Shown in pieces: positions 45,607 to 54,124 of a stretch of 64,000 nt of DNA. How positions within the stretch are numbered: position 1 is the stretch's first letter; every line of letters starts with the position of its first letter. The stretch comes from Deinococcales bacterium (GTDB lineage: Bacteria; Deinococcota; Deinococci; Deinococcales; JAAFIG01). The stretch is taken from NCBI GenBank assembly GCA_013298595.1, contig JAAFIG010000016.1, positions 20,047 through 84,046 on the forward strand, read 5' to 3'. The notes under the pieces are model-generated. The model saw only the letters and a program-made list of their open reading frames with translations. It did no database searches and was not told the DNA's origin. Position numbers and translations under genes: made by a program.

Positions 45607-45978
45607 ATGAAAAACCTAGTTAAACTCGCATTCGTCGGCATCACCACCCTTATTCTCGGATTGAGTATCACCCGAGTTGGCGCACAAGCACGTTACGATT
45701 TTGCAGGTGTTTACGATGTGCGCGGAACAAACCCAGATGGCAGCAAATACAGCGATGTTGTAGCAGTCACAGATTACGGCGATGGGTACCGAGTTGATTA
45801 TGGCGAAGGTGAAACGGGTATTGCCACCGATTTTGGCACAAGTATTGGTATCGCTTCGCAAGATAAAGGCATTGCAACTATCACCCTCTTAAAAATCATC
45901 AATAACTCGCAACTCGAGGGGTACTGGCAAGATTACAGCCACCCTAAAGAAGGCACAGAAACTTGGACTCAACGCTAA
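45607..45978 (+). CDS. small secreted hypothetical protein
   Basis: About 123 residues. A signal peptide (MKNLVKLAFVGITTLILG..., cleavage near VGAQA) is followed by a compact domain, YDFAGVYDVRGTNPDGSKY, with regular Tyr-Gly-Asp repeats (VTDYGDGYRVDYGEGE) as in small beta-barrel proteins. ATG 45607 has TTTGGAGG 6 nt before it. Its upstream region holds the TGCGACG direct repeat, so it may be a target of the AfsR-like regulator. No known family recognised. Confidence 0.6.
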   Translation: MKNLVKLAFVGITTLILGLSITRVGAQARYDFAGVYDVRGTNPDGSKYSDVVAVTDYGDGYRVDYGEGETGIATDFGTSIGIASQDKGIATITLLKIINNSQLEGYWQDYSHPKEGTETWTQR

Positions 45979-46045
45979 GATAACATCAAGTTCAGCAGGT
46001 ACTCGAGTTGACCTCAAAATATTGCTTCTAGGGGTCACTCGAGCT

Positions 46046-46078
46046 TATTAAATCAGTCTAGTAAAGACTAATTTAATA
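46046..46078. promoter_or_regulatory. 14-bp inverted repeat upstream of the 46113 gene
   Basis: TATTAAATCAGTCT (46046-46059) and AGACTAATTTAATA (46065-46078) pair with one mismatch around a 5-nt loop. No T run follows, so an operator or mRNA-leader hairpin is more likely than a terminator. Confidence 0.5.
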
Positions 46079-46112
46079 GCGTATTGTGATAATTAAACCA
46101 AAGGAGAATAAA

Positions 46113-46580
46113 ATGTCAACCCAAACCGTTGAAATTCAGATTTCCAAAGATGGTAAACGGCTCGAGACCACCCAAGGGCAGGCCCTGTATTACTTTAAAC
46201 TCCAAGAATTCGACCCATACCACAAAGGAAACATTCCGTGGATGTTGGGGGTTCCAGGTTTACAACCGGGTTTCCCAGAATTTATGCAAAAATGGATTAC
46301 TCAGTGGCAACCACTGATAGGAAACCCTGTTTTCCAAGGCAACGAAGCGGAAAGCAGTGTTTCACAAAAGGATTTTAATGATTTTAATCGGGCTGGCGAA
46401 CCAATGATGGGACAAGCCCAAATTACCTTCAAAAAATGGTACGTGTACACCTTTACAGCCGACACTGATGGTACTGCAAATGGCGAAATTGCTGGAATGT
46501 GGAAATTGCTTCCTGTAAATCTGAAAGGTTTAGTTGAAGGTGTTGGCATCAGCGATCAAAGTTTCACTGGTGGACCCTAA
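46113..46580 (+). CDS. hypothetical protein, 155 residues
   Basis: A soluble protein with no signal peptide. It starts MSTQTVEIQISKDGKRLE behind AAAGGAGA, one of the strongest Shine-Dalgarno sequences here. The middle is aromatic and Pro/Gly-rich (WMLGVPGLQPGFPEFMQKW), and the end has FKKWYVYTFTADTDGTANGEIAGMWKLLPVNL. No family recognised. Its position next to an inverted repeat and the AfsR-like gene suggests regulated expression. Confidence 0.55.
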   Translation: MSTQTVEIQISKDGKRLETTQGQALYYFKLQEFDPYHKGNIPWMLGVPGLQPGFPEFMQKWITQWQPLIGNPVFQGNEAESSVSQKDFNDFNRAGEPMMGQAQITFKKWYVYTFTADTDGTANGEIAGMWKLLPVNLKGLVEGVGISDQSFTGGP

Positions 46581-46596
46581 CTCCTATAACTTTATC

Positions 46597-49542
46597 CTAA
46601 ACCGAACTGCTCAGAATTTTAGAGACTCGAGTAGTCATGAAAATTTCAATATCAAAAGCTAAGTTCTGAGGCTGTTCAAGGTACTGTTGAGCTTCAAATC
46701 TTATACTTGCCTCAGTTGCAGGGTGCCAATACACAAGCTCAAAAAGCTCTTGAGCTTGTGTATTATTTATACGAAAATACATTTCTCCAACACCCAAAAA
46801 TATTTTTATAACCAAAGGGATTTCTTTTAATTTCCAAGCAATTCTTAAAGCATCCTGAAAAAAAAGCAGTGCCTCAGATTCACTTTCGGAGATTCTTCCT
46901 AAAATAATCAATGAGGTTGCTTTGACTGTTGCATTAAAATGCAATTCATTTAGCTGCAAAGCCTCGAGACTGTGTGAACGTGCTACCTCATACTGTTTGG
47001 TTTTCAGTGCTATTTCACCTAAGTTGTTGAGGAAGAATGGCACAATCAATGTGTATTTGAGTTCGTGCGCGAGTTGCAACCCTAAATTTAAGTATTCCTT
47101 AGCTTGTGGAAAAAAACCTTGCTTCGTTTTCAAAATTCCAAGTTCGTTATGCAAAATAGTGATACCAAAAGAATTATCAGCTTGCTGATGAAGTAATAAC
47201 GCTTCCAAGTCATTATTCTCAGCATCAGAATAGCGTCCCAAAATTGTTTTAAGACTCGCGATCCCCACAAGATAGTTAGCAATATGAGCGCTATTACCTA
47301 CCATTCTAGCTATCTTCAGAGCAACTTCCAAATGCGTTAATGACGACTCTGGATAACCCTGAATTTTTTCAAGAGCAGAAAGTGTACTCAAAGCTTTCAT
47401 TAACCAAGTTTCGCGTCCCTCGAGTGACTGCAACAATTGCACAGCGCGTTCAGCTAGTGCAATATCGTACCGTCCAATTCGGTGTCCTAACCAAGCAGCT
47501 TCAAAACAGGCTTTGCCAAGGGCGGCTTTGGCATTTGCTCCTGCTTGTTCTAAAACTTCTATGGCATCTTCAAATAATTGTTGACCTTCTTCACATCTGG
47601 CTTTACGATCAAAAAACACCACTAAATCAGTGGAACGCTCGAGATGCAAATAATTTTTTTGATGAACTGCCCAATGCCATGCCGTGCGGATATTCTCGAG
47701 GTCAGTTTCAATTTCGGTTAAGTATTGCTGGTCTGTACTACCACCCATTGGTCTTTGCTCGAGGAAATCAAAATAGTAATCACTGTGTTTTTCTTGTTGT
47801 GCTTCGAGTAATGCTGGGTTGCTGTGTAGTTTTTCAAAACTAAATTCTTGTACCATTAAATGCCGTTCAAACCGTCCTGTGGCATTGCGTTGCAAAAAAC
47901 TTTTGTTACACAGTGTTAATAAAGTCCGAATGGTAATACCCGAAATGTGTTCGGCGGCTTCTCGAGTGAACCCATTTTGGAAAACAGCTAATCGTTGCAA
48001 TGCCATTTGTTCATCTGGGTTGAGTAATGTCCAAGCGTATTCAAAAACAGCCCGTAGGCTGCGGTGACGCTCTGGAAGCTCGGGTTGTGTGGTTTGTAAG
48101 AATGTTAGCCCAAGTTCTAATTCCAGTACAATTTCTGCTAGTGTCAACACTCGAGTCCAATGACTTGCAAGTTCGAGTGCTAATGGTAATCCATTGAGTA
48201 ATTGACAAATTTGGATCATGTACTTTTGATCTTCTGGCTCGAGAGTAAAGCGTGCATTAGTTTTTTTGGCACTGCGTAAAAATAATTGCACAGCGTCAAA
48301 TTCTTCAATTGGGGTTACTTCTGGTGTCACAGAACTGGCTGGTATGGACATACCGAAAATATCAAGTAAATATTCATCTTGCCAATCCAGCACTTCGCGG
48401 GATGTGGTAAGAATTTTTATTGCAGGGCAGGATTGTAGAATCTCGAGCAGAATATCTGCGCCGTCTAGTAAATGCTCAAAATTATCAAAGATCAGTAGCA
48501 TCTCTTGGTTTTGTAAATGAGTGATGAGTTGCTCGGTAGCGTGTTCGGCATTGACCAGTGGTAATTCGAGGGCAGCAAAAATTGCAGGTAACACTTGAAC
48601 TGTGCTTGAAAGATTTGCTAGTGCCACAAAAGTACTACCTTGTGCGAATAAAGCACCAATTCTCGAGGCTGTTTCGATGGCTAATCTGGTTTTTCCGATG
48701 CCACCCTGTCCAACCAATGTTAGTAACCGAACTTCTGGTGCACTTAACTTGGCTTCGATTGCTTGTAATTCGCGTTCACGACCAATAAAGGCTGTATTTG
48801 GCGCTGTAAAGCCACGTAATATGTTTACTGGCTCGAGGTTTAGTGTAATTAACGCATTTCTTAATTGCTCGGCAAGTAATGTGGTGGATTCAAGTGGCAC
48901 TAAACCCATCTCTTGATCTAATACTTTGGCAAAAGCTTCGTATGCTTGTAATGCTGCTACTTGCGAAGCACTATTTTGCAAAGACAACCGCAGGAATGCT
49001 TGTAGCACATCTTCGGCTAAAGGTTCAAAGCGTAAGGCTCTTTGAAACAAAGTATTCATTTCTAGCATTTGTTGTTTAGACTCGAGCATGGCTGCATAAC
49101 TCAGCACTGCTTCGCGGTACGAAGTCCGTAGCGTTTCTTGTTCGATTTCTAACCATTCTTCAAAGGCAGGTAAGGCTGAACTTAAACCCTCGAGTAACAA
49201 ACCTTGGTAGCTTGCCACAGCATTTTTCCAATCACCAGTTGCGAAAAAACGAGCAAATTCGAGCACATCTGAATCCACCACCCAACGAACCTGCTCGTCA
49301 AGAGTTTCTAAGGTGACAAATGGTAAATCTCGCACCCGACTAAGTAAATGCCGCAAATTCTTACGCGCTGAAACAGAATCCGCATCATCCCATAGCAACA
49401 ATGCCAGTTGATCTCGAGACACCCAATCGGCTTTGAATGCCAAAAATGCCAATAATAAGAAGCGTTTCTCGGGTAAAAAAGGAATGGTTGAGTTGCTAAA
49501 AATAATTTTAGCAACTCCAAAAAGCGTAACCCGTGTCCCCAT
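46597..49542 (-). CDS. AfsR/SARP-type regulator: winged helix, BTAD, NB-ARC ATPase, TPR
   Basis: 981 residues. Residues 1-90 form an OmpR-like winged helix (RFLLLAFLAFKADWVSRDQL...LRHLLSRVR). Residues 95-235 are a bacterial transcriptional activation domain. FIGRERELQAIE (252-263) opens a STAND ATPase with P-loop VGQGGIGKT (277-285) and Walker B LLIFDNFEHLL near 350. The rest are TPR-like helices (for example ILHNELGILKTKQGFFPQAKEYL). It should be a ligand- or partner-triggered activator that oligomerises on DNA. ATG 49542 has TATGAT 8 nt upstream. A heptamer direct repeat lies just beyond, suggesting autoregulation. Confidence 0.85.
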   Translation of the reverse strand: MGTRVTLFGVAKIIFSNSTIPFLPEKRFLLLAFLAFKADWVSRDQLALLLWDDADSVSARKNLRHLLSRVRDLPFVTLETLDEQVRWVVDSDVLEFARFFATGDWKNAVASYQGLLLEGLSSALPAFEEWLEIEQETLRTSYREAVLSYAAMLESKQQMLEMNTLFQRALRFEPLAEDVLQAFLRLSLQNSASQVAALQAYEAFAKVLDQEMGLVPLESTTLLAEQLRNALITLNLEPVNILRGFTAPNTAFIGRERELQAIEAKLSAPEVRLLTLVGQGGIGKTRLAIETASRIGALFAQGSTFVALANLSSTVQVLPAIFAALELPLVNAEHATEQLITHLQNQEMLLIFDNFEHLLDGADILLEILQSCPAIKILTTSREVLDWQDEYLLDIFGMSIPASSVTPEVTPIEEFDAVQLFLRSAKKTNARFTLEPEDQKYMIQICQLLNGLPLALELASHWTRVLTLAEIVLELELGLTFLQTTQPELPERHRSLRAVFEYAWTLLNPDEQMALQRLAVFQNGFTREAAEHISGITIRTLLTLCNKSFLQRNATGRFERHLMVQEFSFEKLHSNPALLEAQQEKHSDYYFDFLEQRPMGGSTDQQYLTEIETDLENIRTAWHWAVHQKNYLHLERSTDLVVFFDRKARCEEGQQLFEDAIEVLEQAGANAKAALGKACFEAAWLGHRIGRYDIALAERAVQLLQSLEGRETWLMKALSTLSALEKIQGYPESSLTHLEVALKIARMVGNSAHIANYLVGIASLKTILGRYSDAENNDLEALLLHQQADNSFGITILHNELGILKTKQGFFPQAKEYLNLGLQLAHELKYTLIVPFFLNNLGEIALKTKQYEVARSHSLEALQLNELHFNATVKATSLIILGRISESESEALLFFQDALRIAWKLKEIPLVIKIFLGVGEMYFRINNTQAQELFELVYWHPATEASIRFEAQQYLEQPQNLAFDIEIFMTTRVSKILSSSV

Positions 49543-49550
49543 TGGGTTTT

Positions 49551-49556
49551 ATCATA
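49551..49556 (-). promoter_or_regulatory. -10 box TATGAT before the AfsR-like gene
   Basis: TATGAT on the minus strand lies 8 nt before ATG 49542 without a Shine-Dalgarno. Confidence 0.5.
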
Positions 49557-49566
49557 ACAAAACCGA

Positions 49567-49584
49567 GGCGACACTGGTGCGACG
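49567..49584 (+). promoter_or_regulatory. direct heptamer repeat next to the AfsR-like gene
   Basis: GGCGACA (49567-49573), CTGG, TGCGACG (49578-49584) has the same 11-bp period as the site at 45501. GCAAACTA again follows downstream on the plus strand. It is placed to act on the divergent P-loop kinase gene and on the regulator itself. Confidence 0.5.
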
Positions 49585-49777
49585 CGTATTTTGGCAAACT
49601 AAGATATATGAATCGAACATCGGCAACAAACAAAGAAAAGCATAATCCATTCAGTGCATAAGTTGTTGCCCACAAAAACCAACAAGTTCTGCTTGAGGTA
49701 CAAAAAATTGGATACCAAAAACATTCACTTTACCTAACTGCCAACAACAATTTCTTATGACACTTGGAGCAAAACAT

Positions 49778-50305
49778 ATGAAACCAATATTTCTTATTCT
49801 TGGCACGCCTGCTTCAGGCAAAAGCACGGTTGCCAAAGCACTTGCACAGCGATTTGAACGCGGATTACACATCCCTGTTGATGATTTGCGCCACATGGTT
49901 GTATCTGGGCTTTCTGATATGAGTTTGCAAATCCCACCCGAAACGCTCAAACAAGTACACTTAGCTCGAGAAGCCGCCTCGAGCATGGCAAGACTGTACT
50001 CCGACGAGGGTTTTGTGGTGACCATAGATGATTTTTGGTACAGCGAAACTCCAGACGCGGATTACAATCGCAAAATCGGGCAGCGCATCACCCGAATTTT
50101 ATTGCTACCCAGTTTTGAAATCACCCTCAAGCGTTTATACTCACGCAATAAAGATGAAGAGCATTTTAAGCAGATTCTTGAGCAAGCAATTCGCGTTCTT
50201 CATACTGCTATTACACAACATCTCAAAATCGGTTGGATCGTCATTGACTCGAGTGAATTAAGTGTCGAAGAAACAGTAAATCAAATTCTTAAAATGATAA
50301 AATAA
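49778..50305 (+). CDS. P-loop kinase-like ATP-binding protein
   Basis: About 175 residues. FLILGTPASGKSTVAKALA is the Walker A motif, and VVTIDDFWYSETPDADYNRKIG follows as an acceptor/Walker B-like segment. Overall size and order suit the shikimate/gluconate/chloramphenicol-phosphotransferase-like small kinases. The substrate is unknown. ATG 49778 has GGAG 8 nt upstream; ATG 49757 is in frame. It lies divergent from the AfsR-like gene over a region with a heptamer repeat. Confidence 0.65.
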   Translation: MKPIFLILGTPASGKSTVAKALAQRFERGLHIPVDDLRHMVVSGLSDMSLQIPPETLKQVHLAREAASSMARLYSDEGFVVTIDDFWYSETPDADYNRKIGQRITRILLLPSFEITLKRLYSRNKDEEHFKQILEQAIRVLHTAITQHLKIGWIVIDSSELSVEETVNQILKMIK

Positions 50306-50335
50306 TTGTTGTGCATGTCAAAACACTAAATCAGT

Positions 50336-50378
50336 CAATTTTTTATTCTCGAGTGAATCAGCCGCGAATAAAAAATTG
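50336..50378. terminator. A+T-rich hairpin between the kinase and the 50444 gene
   Basis: CAATTTTTTATTC (50336-50348) and GAATAAAAAATTG (50366-50378) are perfect 13-bp arms with a 17-nt loop containing CTCGAG. It is probably a terminator or an mRNA-end structure. Confidence 0.45.
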
Positions 50379-50443
50379 GTAAAACATTTAAGCAATACCT
50401 GCAATTATTCTCGTGGTACAAATTTCTCAGATTCTGTTTTAGG

Positions 50444-50890
50444 GTGAAATTTGATTTTTCAACTGTTACGCCATCATCAAAATTTATGTTCTCAGGCAAT
50501 CAAAAATATATTTTAACGTATTCACCTCGAGAAGAAAGTTCTGAACCTGCGAAACCTGAAGAACTTGATGGTCAATATCGGATTATTGAACTTGGCACAG
50601 AAAAAGTGATGAAAGTCGATAACTGCCAATCAGTAGTGGCTGCTGGTTGGCAGTTTGGTGGTTCTTCCATGATCTATTCAACTCGCAATTATGCAGATCG
50701 AAGCAAAAATGGTTTGTTTATTGTCGGTACACCTGAGCAACAGCCAAGAAAACTATTGTCTGGTACGTTTATTCCACCCAGTTTTCTGCTCGATGTCCAA
50801 CCATTTTGGGCGAAAAACAACACCGTTTTGTTACGTGAGATTCAAGGGAAAACCACAAAATTGGTGCTCTTAAAACTTGGGCAGAAGTAA
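50444..50890 (+). CDS. hypothetical protein, 148 residues
   Basis: A GTG start at 50444 gives MKFDFSTVTPSSKFMFSG. Repeating short strands (YRIIELGTEKVMKV, GLFIVGTPEQQPRKLLSG, KTTKLVLLKLG) look like two to three blades of a TolB/WD-like beta-propeller. The protein would be too short for a whole propeller, so it may be a remnant of a larger gene. No signal peptide. Confidence 0.4.
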   Translation: MKFDFSTVTPSSKFMFSGNQKYILTYSPREESSEPAKPEELDGQYRIIELGTEKVMKVDNCQSVVAAGWQFGGSSMIYSTRNYADRSKNGLFIVGTPEQQPRKLLSGTFIPPSFLLDVQPFWAKNNTVLLREIQGKTTKLVLLKLGQK

Positions 50891-51126
50891 AAACTGGCGC
50901 TTGCAAAGAATGTTTATGTATTACCAATAATCTGAGGTTGCCGTACTCGAGCAACCAGTGATTTGCTGGTAATACTCGAGTAGCCTTGCATGTCGCTATA
51001 GATATTACTCATTGATGTCATATGAGGTGTAATCTGCGTGCAGAAAAAAAGCACCAACTTGTGTTCTACGAGTAGCAACACACTGCTCTAAGCATTAAGT
51101 CTTGAATACAATTTACCTTTCAGCTT

Positions 51127-52032
51127 TTACGGATTGCGAAAGTATCCGATGATTACTTCGAGTTTAGCCGCTTCATCGGGCGATAGCATCGGTTCGATTG
51201 TTTCTATTACACCAGCCGAACCAATCACTCGAGGTAATGAAATTGCCACGCCTCGAGCAGCATCCCAAGCGCTGACACTAAGAATTTCATGGCGATTCTC
51301 GAGGATGACTGTGATTAAATGGGCAATAGCTTGTCCAAGACCAAATAAGAACGAGCCTTTTTTGTGCATTGCTTTCGTTACAGCGTACTGCACTGCTTCG
51401 GTGATCTGGTTTTTCGTTTGGTTACTGAGGTGTTTTCCGTGTTGCTCGAGGTATGTTTCAAATGGTACTCCTGCGATTCGCACAGTACTCCATGACATCA
51501 ATGAACTACCACCTTGTTGACCTAGTACGTAACAGTGTACGTTGCTGGGATGTACGCCAACATGCTGAGCAATGGCTTGTCGGAACAGATTAGTCTCGAG
51601 CATTGTGCCTGTGCCAATCACTCTTTTAGCGAAGTTATCACCAAATAGTCGGGCTATGTGGTTGGTCATTAAGTCTATTGGTTGAATTGCATTGATAACA
51701 ATTGCATCTGAGCGGAGTTCGATGGCACGAATCGTGGTTAAGGTTGCCTCGAGCATATTGGTGTTCATTTCGAGTAATTGTTTACCTGAGTAATTGATTT
51801 CACTGCGTTTACCTGCTGCCAAAACAATGATTTGCGAATCGCGTACATCCTCGAGTTCACCAGCTCGTACCTTGGCTGGTTTTGGGCTTCCGCTGTTGAT
51901 ATCTAATGCTTGGGCTTCGGCAATGCTGTGTTCTTTATCCACCAAGACGATTTCCATTGCTTTATTTTGTTGCACCAAAGCATTGGCTATTGCGCCACCA
52001 ACCATTCCAGCTCCGATAATGCTAATTTTCAT
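51127..52032 (-). CDS. lactate/malate dehydrogenase-fold protein lacking catalytic residues
   Basis: 301 residues, collinear with bacterial L-lactate dehydrogenases. The NAD fold (ISIIGAGMVGGAIANAL) and Asp32 in VLVDKEH are kept. Every residue of the chemistry is changed: substrate-loop Arg109 is Gly83, Asn140 is Gln117, Asp168 is Glu146, Arg171 is Leu149, and catalytic His195 is Gln173 (GQQGGS for GEHGD). It therefore probably binds NAD(H) but not as a dehydrogenase; sensing or a scaffold role is inferred. The ATG has GGAGG upstream. A CTGTAAT-N4-TGGTAAT repeat 33 nt before the start ties it to pckG, divergent. Confidence 0.8.
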   Translation of the reverse strand: MKISIIGAGMVGGAIANALVQQNKAMEIVLVDKEHSIAEAQALDINSGSPKPAKVRAGELEDVRDSQIIVLAAGKRSEINYSGKQLLEMNTNMLEATLTTIRAIELRSDAIVINAIQPIDLMTNHIARLFGDNFAKRVIGTGTMLETNLFRQAIAQHVGVHPSNVHCYVLGQQGGSSLMSWSTVRIAGVPFETYLEQHGKHLSNQTKNQITEAVQYAVTKAMHKKGSFLFGLGQAIAHLITVILENRHEILSVSAWDAARGVAISLPRVIGSAGVIETIEPMLSPDEAAKLEVIIGYFRNP

Positions 52033-52065
52033 AAGTACCTCCGAAAGCTAGTCTCGAGGCTTGGC

Positions 52066-52083
52066 ATTACCAGAGCATTACAG
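52066..52083 (-). promoter_or_regulatory. 11-bp-period direct repeat facing the LDH-like gene
   Basis: Read on the minus strand: CTGTAAT (52083-52077), GCTC, TGGTAAT (52072-52066). It lies 33 nt before the start codon, matching the opposite site for pckG. Confidence 0.6.
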
Positions 52084-52100
52084 CAGCGTTCTTAACCTTG

Positions 52101-52118
52101 TGGTAATGCTTTGGTAAT
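52101..52118 (+). promoter_or_regulatory. 11-bp-period direct repeat TGGTAAT facing pckG
   Basis: TGGTAAT (52101-52107), GCTT, TGGTAAT (52112-52118), 34 nt before the pckG ATG. One of seven such sites in 52-64 kb. Confidence 0.65.
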
Positions 52119-52152
52119 TTTGTCATTGCAAACTTTTGACAGGAGGATTTAT

Positions 52153-53982
52153 ATGTCAAAAGAATTCACAAGCAACCTCGAGTTACAACGCTGGGTACAA
52201 GAAACCGCAGCCCTGTGTCAACCAGACCGCATTCATTGGTGCGATGGCTCACAAGCCGAATATGATGCTCTGTGCGATCAAATGGTACAAAGTGGAACAT
52301 TCACCCGCTTAAATCCAGTAAAACGCCCCAACAGTTTCCTGGCGCGTTCAGACATTTCTGATGTCGCAAGAGTCGAGGATCGGACTTTTATTTGCTCGAG
52401 AAGCAAAGCTGACGCAGGACCAACCAATAATTGGCATGAACCTAAAAGCATGAAAACCAAGTTACAGGGCTTATTTTCTGGTTCAATGAGAGGACGCACA
52501 ATGTATGTGATTCCGTTCTGCATGGGTCCAATTGGTAGCCCGATTTCGCATATTGGTGTGGAACTCTCTGATTCGCCATATGTCGTGGTCAATATGCGAA
52601 TCATGACTCGTATGGGCAAAGCCGTACTCGAGGCACTAGGTGATAACGACTTTGTGCATTGTTTACACAGTGTTGGAGCGCCACTCGAGGCTGGGCAGAA
52701 AGATGGAACTTGGGCGTGCAATGTTGACAAGTACATTGTGCATTTTCCAGAGGAACGCAGCATCTGGAGTTTCGGTAGTGGATATGGTGGTAATGCACTG
52801 CTTGGCAAGAAATGCTTTGCTTTACGAATTGCCAGTGTGCTGGCTCGAGAACAAAATTGGTTAGCTGAACATATGCTGATTCTTGGGGTGAAAGACCCGA
52901 ACGGCGAAAAAACATTTGTCGCAGCAGCTTTCCCCAGTGCGTGTGGCAAAACCAATTTTGCGATGCTCATACCACCTAAACCATTCACTGATGATGGTTG
53001 GGAAATCAGTACGGTTGGTGATGACATTGCATGGATTAAACCCGATACGACAGGACAACTCCGTGCCATCAACCCAGAAGCAGGATTCTTTGGGGTTGCA
53101 CCAGGCACAAATTACGAATCCAACCCAAACGCCATGAAAAGCATTCTCGAGAACACAATTTTTACCAATGTCGCCCTAACCGACGATGGGGATGTCTGGT
53201 GGGAAGGTATGACACCAACACCACCCACCCATTTGATTGACTGGACAGGACAAGACTGGACTCCAGATTGTGGACGCAAAGCGGCTCATCCAAACTCGAG
53301 ATTCACTGCTCCAATATCACAATGCCCAGTGATAGACCCAGCGTATAACGACCCTGCTGGCGTACCAATTTCTGCTTTTATCTTCGGGGGACGACGCTCG
53401 AGTGTCGTGCCACTTGTCTACCAAAGTTTTAACTGGACTTATGGGGTGTATGCCGCTGCGACAATGGGCAGCGAAACCACAGCGGCTGCTATTGGTGCAA
53501 CAGGTGCGGTGCGCCGTGACCCATTTGCGATGCTCCCATTTTGTGGGTATCACATGGGCGATTACTTCAACCACTGGGTGCAACTCGGACGCGAATTACC
53601 CAATCCTCCACGGATATTTAATGTCAACTGGTTTCGCAAAGACGAACACGGCAAGTTCTTATGGCAAGGCTTTGGCGAGAATATGCGTGTCTTAAAATGG
53701 ATTGTTGAACGCGCTCGAGGTCATGCCACCAGTGTCGAAAGTGTCCTGGGTTGGGTACCAAGATTTGAAGACATGGACTGGCGCGGACTCGAGATCAGTA
53801 AAACCCAATTCGAGCAGTTAATCAGTGTGGACAGAGAAGCATGGCAACAAGAAATTGCTTCGCATGACGAATTGTTTGTGAAACTCTATGACCGTTTGCC
53901 TAAGGAATTTATTTTCATCCGTGAATTGATGCTCAGTGCGTTATGGCGTTCACCAGAAAAAAGCGAATTGGCACACGAGTGA
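52153..53982 (+). CDS. pckG: phosphoenolpyruvate carboxykinase (GTP)
   Basis: 609 residues, full length for the GTP-dependent class. It converts oxaloacetate and GTP to phosphoenolpyruvate, GDP and CO2. [14 protein letters not shown] is the kinase-1a P-loop with the reactive Cys of the GTP enzymes. [10 protein letters not shown] is the kinase-2 motif and [14 protein letters not shown] follows. [13 protein letters not shown] carries substrate Arg residues. AGGAGG lies 6 nt before ATG 52153. It is controlled by the TGGTAAT repeat upstream and could set anaplerotic or gluconeogenic flux within the same response as its neighbours. Confidence 0.95.
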   Translation: MSKEFTSNLELQRWVQETAALCQPDRIHWCDGSQAEYDALCDQMVQSGTFTRLNPVKRPNSFLARSDISDVARVEDRTFICSRSKADAGPTNNWHEPKSMKTKLQGLFSGSMRGRTMYVIPFCMGPIGSPISHIGVELSDSPYVVVNMRIMTRMGKAVLEALGDNDFVHCLHSVGAPLEAGQKDGTWACNVDKYIVHFPEERSIWSFGSGYGGNALLGKKCFALRIASVLAREQNWLAEHMLILGVKDPNGEKTFVAAAFPSACGKTNFAMLIPPKPFTDDGWEISTVGDDIAWIKPDTTGQLRAINPEAGFFGVAPGTNYESNPNAMKSILENTIFTNVALTDDGDVWWEGMTPTPPTHLIDWTGQDWTPDCGRKAAHPNSRFTAPISQCPVIDPAYNDPAGVPISAFIFGGRRSSVVPLVYQSFNWTYGVYAAATMGSETTAAAIGATGAVRRDPFAMLPFCGYHMGDYFNHWVQLGRELPNPPRIFNVNWFRKDEHGKFLWQGFGENMRVLKWIVERARGHATSVESVLGWVPRFEDMDWRGLEISKTQFEQLISVDREAWQQEIASHDELFVKLYDRLPKEFIFIRELMLSALWRSPEKSELAHE

Positions 53983-53986
53983 GTTG

Positions 53987-54088
53987 TTAGGAACTCCCCG
54001 CCTTCGGCGACCCCCTCGTTAAGGGGGTTTAGGTAGTGCCAACCCCCTCAATGAGGGGATCCGCGATCCGCGCTGGGGGGAGTTCTAA
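53987..54088. repeat. 102-bp imperfect palindromic element
   Basis: Ends GGAACTCCCC and GGGGAGTTC are inverted, flanked by TTAG and TAA that extend the match. Inside are nested inverted stretches (ACCCCCTCGTTAAGGGGGT and CCCCTCAATGAGGGG). The element folds into a branched hairpin and carries no gene. It lies between pckG and the transporter gene. Confidence 0.55.
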
Positions 54089-54124
54089 CCGCGCATGGTT
54101 TTCTATGTCCATCTCGAGGTTCTT

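Noticed and set aside
49607-49660. A 17-codon leader-peptide frame after the heptamer repeat
   Set aside because: No Shine-Dalgarno, no codon run typical of attenuation, and no supporting hairpin.
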